This document shows, piece after piece, positions 26,649-34,474 of a stretch of 64,000 bases of DNA (within the stretch, counting starts at the first letter, position 1; each line of letters starts with the position of its first letter). The stretch is from the NCBI RefSeq assembly GCF_048548695.1, contig NZ_JBLYIF010000002.1; one strand, given 5' to 3'. A program made the position numbers and the translations under genes. The notes beneath the pieces are model-generated. The model searched no databases, was not told the origin of the DNA, and saw only the letters and a list, made by a program, of their open reading frames with translations. Source of the DNA: Neptuniibacter sp048548695 (GTDB taxonomy: Bacteria; Pseudomonadota; Gammaproteobacteria; Pseudomonadales; Balneatricaceae).

Positions 26649-27164
26649 TTATTTCTCCGGCAGTGCCGGGTCAGGCAGGTCGGAAAACTCCAGCAGATAT
26701 TTTTTCTCGCCAAACGCTTTTTTATTTTCAACACTGACCGGGTCCTCTGGTTTTGGCGAACGCTGTCCCAGCTGCACACTGCCGTTGCGGATATCTTTCA
26801 TGGCGAGCTGGATATTAGTGTGTGTCTTCTGGTCATAAGGGATGCGGTAGGCGCGTGGCTCTACGGCCAATTGGTGGCCTTTAAGGTCTGTCAGCCAGAG
26901 GAAAATGCCACCCTCTCTACCTTTCTCCTTATCGGGCTCTTCCACGACCGCGTAATGCATCAGGAACTGTTCCGGTACCACGGCATCGGTGGGCCAGCCC
27001 TGTGCCTGCTTCCAGCCCTGATAGCTGATCCAGTAAAAACCGATAGCTAACAGCAACAGGGTCAGTTTGAAAATCCAGTGCAGCCGGCCAGAGATTACGG
27101 CCAGCAACAGTACGGCGGTCAGAAACACATAGGCCAGAGTCAGGCCGAGTAACACCTCATTCAT
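26649..27164 (-). CDS. two-span inner-membrane protein, unknown function
   Basis: A 171-residue protein with two N-terminal membrane helices (about residues 5-25 and 32-48), followed by about 120 polar residues probably in the periplasm. No catalytic motif is visible. Its start overlaps the stop of the ExbD-like gene in ATGA, and the lipoprotein gene begins two bases after its stop. This tight coupling suggests it is a stoichiometric member of the same membrane complex. I cannot assign a family. Confidence 0.75.
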   Translation of the reverse strand: MNEVLLGLTLAYVFLTAVLLLAVISGRLHWIFKLTLLLLAIGFYWISYQGWKQAQGWPTDAVVPEQFLMHYAVVEEPDKEKGREGGIFLWLTDLKGHQLAVEPRAYRIPYDQKTHTNIQLAMKDIRNGSVQLGQRSPKPEDPVSVENKKAFGEKKYLLEFSDLPDPALPEK

Positions 27165-27769
27165 TGGTCATTCGCCTCGATAATGCTTTTTTGCAGCTGA
27201 TTGATATTCACTACCTCACCGCGAGGGGTGATGGTAAAGCGCAATGCGGTCATTTCATCGCCTTCCTTGCGAAGGGTCGTGGTGGTGTAATTAAGCACCT
27301 TCATCGTTGGATTGACCTCTGCCAGATAGACAGTGACCGGCACCTCTAGCTGATCTTCGCTTTTGAAATAATGCAGGTTCACTATGTACTCACCCGGCGG
27401 CCTGCCACGGATGGTGAGTACTTCCTGATTCAGTGGGTTGATGATCTCGCGGCCATCAATCACCTGGGTGTCATTGGCCATGCCACGGTCATCCCGATCC
27501 AGATGCATCAGCCCCTGTTGGGTGCGCATATACCAGACCTGGCTATTATCCGGGCCCTGAGCCCAGACATCGATATCATTCGGGTTACTGTCGGGCCAAC
27601 TGACGGTAATCAGAAACTCGGCCTTGGGGTCGATAATGCCTGATTTCGCCGGCGGATTAAGCAGCAGCAGCGCCACCAGGAACAGGAAGGTGAAGGTTAG
27701 CAGCGCGTTAAACAGCAAGTCCGTAAACGGGTCGATATCGTAATCACGTTTGTGATTGAACAGAGCCAT
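27161..27769 (-). CDS. ExbD/TolR-like protein with a large periplasmic domain
   Basis: A 202-residue bitopic protein. A short charged cytoplasmic N-terminus is followed by one membrane helix (about 18-38). Asp17 at the start of the helix (DIDPFTDLLFNALLTF) sits where ExbD, TolR and MotB carry their proton-accepting Asp. The periplasmic part is not the usual ExbD domain: residues 50-160 look like a beta-sandwich (ITVSWPDSNPNDIDVWAQGP, later GRPPGEYIVNLHYF), reminiscent of DUF2135-type domains. The neighbouring upstream gene encodes an ExbB/TolQ-like channel, which supports the assignment. Function is unknown. Confidence 0.7.
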   Translation of the reverse strand: MALFNHKRDYDIDPFTDLLFNALLTFTFLFLVALLLLNPPAKSGIIDPKAEFLITVSWPDSNPNDIDVWAQGPDNSQVWYMRTQQGLMHLDRDDRGMANDTQVIDGREIINPLNQEVLTIRGRPPGEYIVNLHYFKSEDQLEVPVTVYLAEVNPTMKVLNYTTTTLRKEGDEMTALRFTITPRGEVVNINQLQKSIIEANDQ

Positions 27770-27774
27770 AATAC

Positions 27775-28506
27775 TTAACCGTTTGCCGCACGTTGATCGC
27801 CAAACCGGTGTCCCAGATTGACGGTTTCGGCAATTAAGCGATCAGCCATGCGATCCAACAACAGATACTGTGCGCCCAGCAACATGCTACATACCAGGCC
27901 GGTCATTGTGGTATTCATGGCAATCCCCATGCCCTGAGTCATCTGCTGCATAAGTTGCTTGATGTCTGACAGGTCCAGATTCTCTAATCCCGAGATCGAA
28001 CTCAGCATGATGACAAACCCCACCACGGTACCCAGCAGGCCTAACTTCACCATCAGGCCAGTGATAAACCAGCCCACCTGATGAGAGCCACGAGCGCCTT
28101 CGGCCAGCAGTTCGGCCAGTAGCGCATTTTCGTTTTCATGATTGGCGCTATGACTTTTCAGCAAACCGGCAAAGTAATCCTGGGACAGTGAGCGGCCCTC
28201 ACTATAGGGTTGGCTGATGCCGGGGTGTGTGCCGCGCTTAAATTGCTGGTGGAAATGGTCAAACATCAAGAACTGCCGTGCCAGGAAATAGCTGCGTCTG
28301 GCGCAGTGTACCGACATCACCAGCAGCATCAGTATTATCAGTAGACTGATGCGGGTTTTGTCCTGTTGGAGAATAGTCTGCAGTACTTGCAGATCCCAGC
28401 TGATGTAGATGCCAAACAGCATCACCCCAGCCATTAACAGCCAGTAGAGCATGGTTTTATAGGCGATTGGCAGATACACAGTGTCTTCTCTTGTTAGGCT
28501 AACCAT
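27775..28506 (-). CDS. MotA/TolQ/ExbB-family proton-channel-like protein
   Basis: A 243-residue inner-membrane protein with four predicted helices, about residues 18-36, 54-70, 146-172 and 195-218. The last two carry the MotA/TolQ/ExbB signature: LGLLGTVVGFVIMLSS and GMGIAMNTTMTGLVCSMLL. Members of this family form a pentameric stator that uses the proton-motive force with an ExbD/TolR/MotB partner. Here that partner is the next gene, five bases downstream. No tonB, tolA or pal lies nearby, so it is not the Tol or Ton locus. It is the first gene of the minus-strand operon, and a GGGTAA-type inverted repeat lies about 45 bases upstream. Confidence 0.85.
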   Translation of the reverse strand: MVSLTREDTVYLPIAYKTMLYWLLMAGVMLFGIYISWDLQVLQTILQQDKTRISLLIILMLLVMSVHCARRSYFLARQFLMFDHFHQQFKRGTHPGISQPYSEGRSLSQDYFAGLLKSHSANHENENALLAELLAEGARGSHQVGWFITGLMVKLGLLGTVVGFVIMLSSISGLENLDLSDIKQLMQQMTQGMGIAMNTTMTGLVCSMLLGAQYLLLDRMADRLIAETVNLGHRFGDQRAANG

Positions 28507-28546
28507 TACGTTGATACTACAACCATCCGCCAGGTAAAAGGTCGGA

Positions 28547-28563
28547 GGGGTAATTTGCTACCC
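28547..28563 (-). promoter_or_regulatory. candidate regulator site upstream of the ExbB-like operon
   Basis: GGGTAATTTGC (28548-28558) is identical to 11 bases of the site at 37682-37692. The right half here reads TACCC, giving GGGTA-6-TACCC. It lies 41-57 bases upstream of the operon start. Overlapping it is a second palindrome, TGCTAC-CCAA-GTAGCA (28556-28571). I see no T run, so it is not a clear terminator for the dehydrogenase gene. Confidence 0.4.
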
Positions 28564-28581
28564 AAGTAGCAGGTTGATTGT

Positions 28582-30339
28582 TCAGGGTTTATCCGGCAAT
28601 GCGAACACCAGTACCTGGTCGCCAGTGGCATATCCTGCCAGTTTATTCCCCCCGGCAGCGACAGCAATGTACTGTTTACCGTCGACGGTATAGGTGATGG
28701 CCGGTGCGTTGACTCCGTAAGGCGCGTGATAACTCCACAGTTTCTGGCCGTTGTTTGCATCCATGGCAAAAAATTCGCCATCACCTTCACCGCTGAATAC
28801 CAGCCCTCCGGCAGTGGCCAGTACCCCGCCTAGCATGGGTTGACGGGTTTTTTGTTGCCAACGGATTTTGCCGTTGTCGAGATTGATGGCGGTCAGGGTG
28901 CCAAACACGTCTTTGTCCGGGAATTCAAAATAGGTATAGGTCTGCCAGGGCAAGTCGGCATCCAGTTTTAACGGCTTGCGAAAATAGGTGGCGGGGCGAT
29001 GCACCCCAGCGACGAAAGCAGTCTTGGCCCGGTTATTCACGGCGACCGGAGACCAGTTACTGCCGCCAGCAATGCCGGGCGCTACGGTCACGCCGGTTTC
29101 TGTCGGATCAGCAAACAGGTTCTGCTGTGGTACAAAGGGTTCAGACTTGAACAGCAGTTCGCCGGTTGCCCGATTCAGGACATAAAACCAACCGGTTTTA
29201 CCGGCCTGCCCCACCGCTCTGATGGTTTCGCCGTTCTGCTCCAGATCAAACAGTACTGGTGGGCTGGAAACGTCATAGCCCCAGCGGTCATGGGGCACCT
29301 GCTGGAAAGCCCATTGCATCTGGCCGGTTTTACTGTCGATGGCCACTAGGCTGGAGGTGTGCAGGTTATCGCCGGGGCGGGTGGAATCATCCATATTCGG
29401 TGCCGGGTTGCCGGTGCCGACAAACAGCCAGCCGCTGTCCGGGTCAACCGCAGGGGTGGTCCAGATAGAGCCGCCACCGAGTTTCCAACTGTCTTTAAAG
29501 CGTTCGCCGCTGGCTTGCTCTTTGGCAATGTCTCGGTGCAGTGGCGTACCATCGGTGGTGGTTTCGGCCCAGTCGCCAACCCAGGTTTCACCGGAGACGC
29601 TGTACCAGCGCCACAGCTCTTTGCCGTTATTGACATCAAATGCTGCCAGGAAGCCGCGTAAACCGGTGCGGCCATCGCCTAGCCCTACCACCTTGAGCCC
29701 CTGGTCAGTATCCAGGTGTAAACCGTAACCTGCGCCGGTACTGCCGATAATCACTTTGTCGTCAAATACCTGTGGCGCCATATTGAAGCTGTGGCTGGTG
29801 CCACCAATGACTTTGGTATTCTGGCCTAGGCTCGCACCCTGCAGCAGGCTGCCCAGTGTTTCCTGAGTCGACAGGCTCAGGTCGCCGACCTGAATATCCC
29901 AGAGTAGTGTGCCGCTGGTTTGATCCAGTGCGATCAGGTGACCATCAATGGTGGCCTGGAATACCTTACCCTGTGCCACCGCTACCCCACGGTTCGCGGG
30001 TCCACAGCAGCTTTTTTTGCTTTTCAGTGGGTGTTCATAGCGCCATAGTTGTTTGCCGGTGACTGCATCCAGCGCGACCACATGGTTAAACGGGGTACTG
30101 AAATACATTACGCCCTGCAGCACAATAGGGCTGGTCTGAAATGAAGCCTTAATGCCGGTCTCATAACGCCAGGCCAGGGTCAGTGCCTGTACATTGCTGC
30201 GGTTGATCTGCTCAAGTGTACTGAAGCGCTGGTTGTGTAAGCCATTACCATAGATCGACCAGTCGGCTTGAGATGGCTCTGCATGGCTGGTGCTGCTCAG
30301 CAGCATTAGGCTGAGCAGGGTACCGGTAAAGAATTTCAT
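28582..30339 (-). CDS. periplasmic PQQ-dependent (quinoprotein) dehydrogenase
   Basis: A 585-residue eight-bladed beta-propeller with tryptophan-docking motifs (such as LDAVTGKQLWRY and GTLLWDIQVGD). The signal peptide ends at about Ala20. The adjacent cysteine pair Cys111-Cys112 (SCCGPANRG) characteristic of quinoprotein alcohol dehydrogenases is present, as is the metal-ligand Asn in GTGNPAPN and the Lys in GKTGWFYVLN. There is no C-terminal cytochrome c domain, so a separate electron acceptor is needed. At the place of the usual catalytic Asp (WDY/WDMD), it reads W353-G354-Y355-D356. The substrate is unknown: alcohol, sugar or aldehyde are all possible. The cupin gene lies 54 bases upstream on the same strand. 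Confidence 0.88.
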   Translation of the reverse strand: MKFFTGTLLSLMLLSSTSHAEPSQADWSIYGNGLHNQRFSTLEQINRSNVQALTLAWRYETGIKASFQTSPIVLQGVMYFSTPFNHVVALDAVTGKQLWRYEHPLKSKKSCCGPANRGVAVAQGKVFQATIDGHLIALDQTSGTLLWDIQVGDLSLSTQETLGSLLQGASLGQNTKVIGGTSHSFNMAPQVFDDKVIIGSTGAGYGLHLDTDQGLKVVGLGDGRTGLRGFLAAFDVNNGKELWRWYSVSGETWVGDWAETTTDGTPLHRDIAKEQASGERFKDSWKLGGGSIWTTPAVDPDSGWLFVGTGNPAPNMDDSTRPGDNLHTSSLVAIDSKTGQMQWAFQQVPHDRWGYDVSSPPVLFDLEQNGETIRAVGQAGKTGWFYVLNRATGELLFKSEPFVPQQNLFADPTETGVTVAPGIAGGSNWSPVAVNNRAKTAFVAGVHRPATYFRKPLKLDADLPWQTYTYFEFPDKDVFGTLTAINLDNGKIRWQQKTRQPMLGGVLATAGGLVFSGEGDGEFFAMDANNGQKLWSYHAPYGVNAPAITYTVDGKQYIAVAAGGNKLAGYATGDQVLVFALPDKP

Positions 30340-30393
30340 AATGACTCCCGCCTGTTTGTTATTGTTACGTGATCTTATATCGGTTGGAGCATC

Positions 30394-30825
30394 TCAGCCG
30401 TCTGGCTGACGTAATGCCACCAAATCCGTCATGCTCAGGCTTGCCACGATGTTCTGCTGGTCGTCCAGCAACTCATATAGTGGCAGGCCGCCGTTATCAA
30501 AAATACTGAATAACACGATGGCACCACCGTTACCCCCGCTTTCCGAATGCGGCTCTTCACTGGGTTCGATAACGGTGTACTGCCCGGTAGGTCTAACCTC
30601 TTCAATCTCGCCGTCCGGGCGGTAGATAATATGTTGTCCTTCTAACACCAGGGTTTTATTCAGTGCCCGGTGGCGGTGCAGTATGATGGGCTGGTGTGCC
30701 TCGAACTGAAACAGTACTTCAGCACGTTGTTGGTCATCATCGATATGCAGAATTTTGAAGGCCAGATGCTCCAGCCCGTCCAGATGTTGCCAGGGGATGA
30801 CTGCTGACAGTGGTTGTGCGTGCAT
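30394..30825 (-). CDS. small cupin-domain protein
   Basis: A 143-residue protein with one cupin barrel at about residues 35-110. The first cupin motif is visible (PIILHRHRALNKTLVLEG), with His residues for a metal site, and TVIEPSEEPHSES supplies a possible fourth ligand. It resembles ChrR-like or 2,4-dihydroxyacetyl-type cupins without a DNA-binding part. It probably heads a transcript with the PQQ dehydrogenase gene and is divergent from the sensor kinase, sharing a 170-bp control region with a perfect 7-1-7 palindrome. A small sensor or metabolic enzyme of the quinoprotein pathway would fit; the reaction is not known. Confidence 0.7.
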   Translation of the reverse strand: MHAQPLSAVIPWQHLDGLEHLAFKILHIDDDQQRAEVLFQFEAHQPIILHRHRALNKTLVLEGQHIIYRPDGEIEEVRPTGQYTVIEPSEEPHSESGGNGGAIVLFSIFDNGGLPLYELLDDQQNIVASLSMTDLVALRQPDG

Positions 30826-30913
30826 GGTAACTCTCCTTGTGATGTTGGCTTGAACGCACCTAAACAGTAATCAACCTCAGTTTCAGTGTAAGCTGAAAAA
30901 AGACCGACGTAAC

Positions 30914-30928
30914 CGGGCAAATTGCCCG
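30914..30928. promoter_or_regulatory. perfect 7-1-7 palindrome between cupin and sensor-kinase genes
   Basis: CGGGCAA-A-TTGCCCG. It lies 89 bases upstream of the cupin start and 68 bases upstream of the kinase start, so it could control both. Near-copies occur at 28547 and 37681. A second inverted repeat, TTTCAG-6-CTGAAA (30881-30898), lies closer to the cupin. Confidence 0.55.
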
Positions 30929-30995
30929 AATCCTGTGGCTGGCTGTTCATGTGCCTGCCGGGTTCCTAAAATACAGCTTCAGGTTGGTATGATGG

Positions 30996-32375
30996 ATGGA
31001 GTCTATGCCCACAGTGCGACTGAATTTGTTATTGATGCTGATGGTGGTGCTGTCGGGCAGCGTAGCCTTGCTATTGTCAGCAGGGTTTATACTGCATCAG
31101 TCGGATCAGTCATCCCGCGCCCGCACCGAGATGGCGGCACAAGTAGCCAAACAACAGCTGGAGTTGCAGCTGTACCGTATTGATAACCAGTTTGAATTTC
31201 TAAAACACTTCCCCGATTTCCATCTTTGGCAAAAATCCACCAACCATGTTGGCTTGTGTGTCACCTACCTCAACCGGGACATTGAAGTGCTGCGCAGCCT
31301 GTGTCTGGGCGACGTGACGGAAGAGCGTTGGCCAGACTGGTTTGATAGCTTGTATCTGAGCTTGTTCAGCCCGGCTCAGCCGGTGCGCCTGGATGTGGGA
31401 TACAAAGGACAGGTGCAGGGGCTGGTGGAAGTATCTTCCAGTGAGGTGGTTGAGGTTGGACGTGCCTGGAATACCCTGAGTAACTTGATGGAGCTGGCCT
31501 GCGTTATTGTGCTCACACTCTGTATTCTGCTCTATATCGCTTTGCATTGGGTGTTGCGCCCGGTACGCATCACCCAGGCCTGCCTGCGGCAGATGGTGCA
31601 GGATGATCTGTCGGTACGGGTGCCGGCCTTTCCTATTACTGAATGGCAGGAAACCGGTGTTGCCATTAACGGCTTGGCGGAAAACCTGCAGGCGACTTTG
31701 GAAGAGCGTAAAGCCCTGGCGTTGAAGCTGGTGAATCTGCAGGAAGAGGAGAGGCGTTATCTTTGTCGTGAGCTGCATGATGAGCTGGGTCAATCACTGG
31801 CGGGACTGAGCGCCGTGGCCAGTGCGATGTCGACGGAAGCGTTGCATACCGATCCTCAGTTGTCTGAACCGGCCGATCAGATCACCCGGATCAGCCGGCA
31901 TATGATGGATCTGGTGAAAGGGCTGTTACTGCGGTTGCGCCCGGCCGATCTCGATCAGCTGGGGCTGGCAGAAAGCTTGCGGGGGCTGGTCCGGGAGTGG
32001 AATAACAAGCACCAGGCGATAAGCTGGAAGCTTTCCCTGCAAGGGGAACCGGACCAGTTGGCAGCCTCGGTAGCGGTTAACCTGTTGCGGATTGTGCAGG
32101 AGTGCCTGACCAATATCAGTCGGCATTCTGGAGCCAGCGAGGCAGAAGTGACACTGGTGTGTGGTTCTGGCCCTGGCAGTGCCGTTAGCCTGTTGATTCG
32201 GGATAACGGCCAGGGCCTCAGTACCGAATTTGTCGATAGGCCTGGGCATGGTTTACTGGGTATTCGGGAACGTGTCAGCGCCCTGGGAGGGGAACTTAAT
32301 ATGACCAATGCGCCGGGGGATGGATTATCGGTGCACATTGAGCTACCGCCATTTAGTGAAGGGAAACTGGCATGA
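30996..32375 (+). CDS. NarX/DegS-type sensor histidine kinase
   Basis: A 459-residue membrane kinase. A first helix at about 8-30 and a second at about 165-190 bound a periplasmic sensor of about 130 residues; a HAMP linker follows. The HisKA_3 phosphoacceptor is His261 in RELHDELGQSL, and the HATPase has NISRHSGA, DNGQGL and GHGLLGIRERV boxes. The stop overlaps the start of the response-regulator gene (ATGA). Related kinase/NarL-type regulator pairs control quinoprotein alcohol dehydrogenase genes in pseudomonads, which fits the divergent cupin and PQQ enzyme. ATG 30996 is used; 31005 is possible. Confidence 0.9.
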   Translation: MESMPTVRLNLLLMLMVVLSGSVALLLSAGFILHQSDQSSRARTEMAAQVAKQQLELQLYRIDNQFEFLKHFPDFHLWQKSTNHVGLCVTYLNRDIEVLRSLCLGDVTEERWPDWFDSLYLSLFSPAQPVRLDVGYKGQVQGLVEVSSSEVVEVGRAWNTLSNLMELACVIVLTLCILLYIALHWVLRPVRITQACLRQMVQDDLSVRVPAFPITEWQETGVAINGLAENLQATLEERKALALKLVNLQEEERRYLCRELHDELGQSLAGLSAVASAMSTEALHTDPQLSEPADQITRISRHMMDLVKGLLLRLRPADLDQLGLAESLRGLVREWNNKHQAISWKLSLQGEPDQLAASVAVNLLRIVQECLTNISRHSGASEAEVTLVCGSGPGSAVSLLIRDNGQGLSTEFVDRPGHGLLGIRERVSALGGELNMTNAPGDGLSVHIELPPFSEGKLA

Positions 32376-33022
32376 ATAAGGTACGTATCCTGCTGGTGGA
32401 CGATCATGCCATTGTGCGTGAAGGGTATCGCTCTCTACTCAATCGACAGGCCAATCTGGAGCTCGTTGCCGAGGCGGCCAGTGGCGAACAGGCTTATGCC
32501 CTGTATCGGACGCAACAACCGGATCTGGTGGTATTGGACCTGTCCCTGCCAGGCAAAGGTGGTCTGGCGACATTAATTCAGATTCGGCAGTTTGATCCGG
32601 CGGCCAGAGTGCTGATCTTCAGCATGCATCAGAATCCGGCCATGGCGATGAAAGCGATTGAAGCCGGAGCGCGAGGTTATGTCACCAAAAGCAGCGAGCC
32701 GGAGGTGCTACTTAAAGCGGTGGCAGAGGTGATGCAGGGCAAGATTGCCCTGAGTGATGACATGTCCCATGCGCTGGCGCTGGAACGTCTGGGCGGTGAC
32801 AAGGGACTGTTGGCTGAGCTTACCGCCCGGGAGTTTGAAATCCTGCGGATGCTGGTTGAGGGAAAAAGCAAAACGGACATCGCTGAAACCCTGCATATCA
32901 GTGCCAAGACCGTGGCTAACTGTCACTACATCATCAAGCGCAAGCTCAATGTGCAGTCTGATATCGAACTGCTGCGGGTGGCGATGCAGCATGAACTGAT
33001 CAACCGCTCCGAGCTGCAATGA
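32372..33022 (+). CDS. NarL/FixJ-family response regulator
   Basis: A 216-residue regulator. The receiver domain covers residues 1-120 with the acidic pair in LLVDDH, the phosphoacceptor Asp in VVLDLSLPG and Lys in YVTKSS. A LuxR-type helix-turn-helix follows at about residues 145-205 (LTAREFEILRMLVEGKSKTDIA, ISAKTVANCHYIIKRKL). It is translationally coupled to the kinase gene. NarL-type proteins bind inverted heptamer-like sites as dimers, which matches the 7-1-7 palindromes near the gene cluster; that link is inferred. Its 3' end lies two bases from the convergent Sir2 gene. Confidence 0.92.
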   Translation: MNKVRILLVDDHAIVREGYRSLLNRQANLELVAEAASGEQAYALYRTQQPDLVVLDLSLPGKGGLATLIQIRQFDPAARVLIFSMHQNPAMAMKAIEAGARGYVTKSSEPEVLLKAVAEVMQGKIALSDDMSHALALERLGGDKGLLAELTAREFEILRMLVEGKSKTDIAETLHISAKTVANCHYIIKRKLNVQSDIELLRVAMQHELINRSELQ

Positions 33023-33024
33023 TT

Positions 33025-33852
33025 TCAGCTTGTCTGCAGATATGCCACAGCGGTATCCAGGGTTTCTGAAATGGGCGCATCCAGTTTCAGTTGCAGCAGG
33101 TGATCGGCCCGGGTAATACCCAGGGTAAGGGCGGCAATGGGTAGCTGACAATCCCGCGCCCGCAGGCAGTAGCGGTAGCCGGAATACACCATTAAAGAGG
33201 TTCCTATGGTAAGTAAGCCATCACTTTTTTTCATTATATCCAGGCTGCTGAAGACTTTTTCTTTGGGTACATTATCGCCAAAAAATACCACATCAGGCTT
33301 GAGTATGCCGCCGCATTGATGGCAGTCGGGTACCTGAAAATTGGCAAAATCCTCCCGCTCCAGATCGGCATCACCATCCGGTCGAACGTCGGCTGCGCCT
33401 CCACAAAACCCTGGGTTTTCTTCGGCTGAACGTTGATGTACCTGATTGCGGCTATAACGTTGACCGCAGTTCATGCAGGCCACTTCATCGGCACGACCAT
33501 GCAGGTCTAGCACCTGCTGGCTACCCGCTTTCTGGTGTAAGCCATCGACGTTCTGGGTGATGATTTGCTGTACATGCCCCATGTTTTCCAAGGTTGTCAG
33601 GGCGCGGTGTGCCGCAGAGGGCTGGGCTTTATCGATCATTGGCCAGCCAATCAGGCTACGCGCCCAATAGCGTTGTCGGGCGTAATGATCCTGCATAAAC
33701 ACCTTATGTTGTACCGGAGGCTTATGTTGCCAGACCCCGGCTTCATCTCGGTAGGCAGGTATACCACTGTCAGTACTGATCCCGGCACCGGTTAATACTG
33801 TCAGCCGGGGATGTTGGCGGATAAATTCAGTCAGTAATTCAGCATGATGCAT
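33025..33852 (-). CDS. Sir2-family NAD-dependent deacylase
   Basis: A 275-residue sirtuin. Rossmann-type NAD site GAGIS at about residues 22-26, followed by GIPAYRD. TQNVDGLH and the catalytic His in LHGRADEV are intact. The zinc module has CMNC and, after an insertion, CHQC. C-terminal GTSLMVYSGY binds NAD. The length and sequence resemble SIRT4-like class II sirtuins, which remove lysine acyl or lipoyl groups, rather than CobB. It is the last gene of a minus-strand group zapE-MOSC-Sir2, with a 20-base gap from the MOSC gene. Confidence 0.9.
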   Translation of the reverse strand: MHHAELLTEFIRQHPRLTVLTGAGISTDSGIPAYRDEAGVWQHKPPVQHKVFMQDHYARQRYWARSLIGWPMIDKAQPSAAHRALTTLENMGHVQQIITQNVDGLHQKAGSQQVLDLHGRADEVACMNCGQRYSRNQVHQRSAEENPGFCGGAADVRPDGDADLEREDFANFQVPDCHQCGGILKPDVVFFGDNVPKEKVFSSLDIMKKSDGLLTIGTSLMVYSGYRYCLRARDCQLPIAALTLGITRADHLLQLKLDAPISETLDTAVAYLQTS

Positions 33853-33872
33853 AACCGTGCTCTCTGCAGTTT

Positions 33873-34427
33873 TTATCTGTTACGTAGATTGGGCGCATCA
33901 GGATGAGGGCTGAACAGACTCATTTGTGAACTGTCTTCTGTCAGCACCCTGAGTTCGTCACCCAACTGGATCTGGCCCGTCTGTAAAACTTTGCAGCATA
34001 ACCCGCCATAACCGAGCATGGCCGCTACCCCTCCGGGACCCAGTGCCTGCTCCATGCGGCTACAGGGGTGACACAGGGCAGTGGCTTCGAAAATCGCTCC
34101 CCCCAATTGAAAACGTTGGTAGCGCAGGGCATTAAGGTTGATGCCACTGATCACCAGGTTGCGTCGTAAACGGGCGGGATCAATCTGTTCATAACCACAA
34201 TGCTGGGCGATCTGCTGGATAAACTCCCTGGAGATCAAGGTGACCTGGCGTGCTGAACCGGGGGTCTTCTGGCAACGATGGTCACCGGCCAAGCCCAGTC
34301 CGGCCAGTGCCTGCACGGCGTTGCAGCTTTGCATGGGTTCCCGGCGTGCCGGGCGCAGGCCGATCCATTCCAGTTTGCCGGGGGGCAGGGTACTGGCGTA
34401 ACGGGCGTACAGGCTTTGCAGACTCAC
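33873..34427 (-). CDS. MOSC-domain protein
   Basis: A 184-residue protein formed almost wholly of a MOSC domain, the fold of the molybdenum cofactor sulfurase C-terminus; stand-alone bacterial members (YiiM type) handle molybdenum cofactor or N-hydroxylated substrates. The invariant cysteine of the family lies in ALCHPCSRM. GLAGDHR and a downstream NLVISGINLNAL follow the typical order, and ML-GYGGLCCKVL lies near the end. It shares a strand and short spacing with zapE upstream and the Sir2 gene downstream. The substrate cannot be deduced. Confidence 0.82.
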   Translation of the reverse strand: MSLQSLYARYASTLPPGKLEWIGLRPARREPMQSCNAVQALAGLGLAGDHRCQKTPGSARQVTLISREFIQQIAQHCGYEQIDPARLRRNLVISGINLNALRYQRFQLGGAIFEATALCHPCSRMEQALGPGGVAAMLGYGGLCCKVLQTGQIQLGDELRVLTEDSSQMSLFSPHPDAPNLRNR

Positions 34428-34474
34428 CTGAGTTCCTCCGGTGTTGGATGCGAATAGTTTAACGTTAACAGATT

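Noticed and set aside
25930..28506. Zorya-type antiphage system because of the ExbB/ExbD-like pair
   Set aside because: The channel protein lacks the long cytoplasmic coiled-coil tail of ZorA and no ZorC/D/E-like gene is present.
28506..28790. A 94-codon frame upstream of the ExbB-like gene
   Set aside because: It is an alternative frame of the PQQ dehydrogenase 3' end with no independent support.
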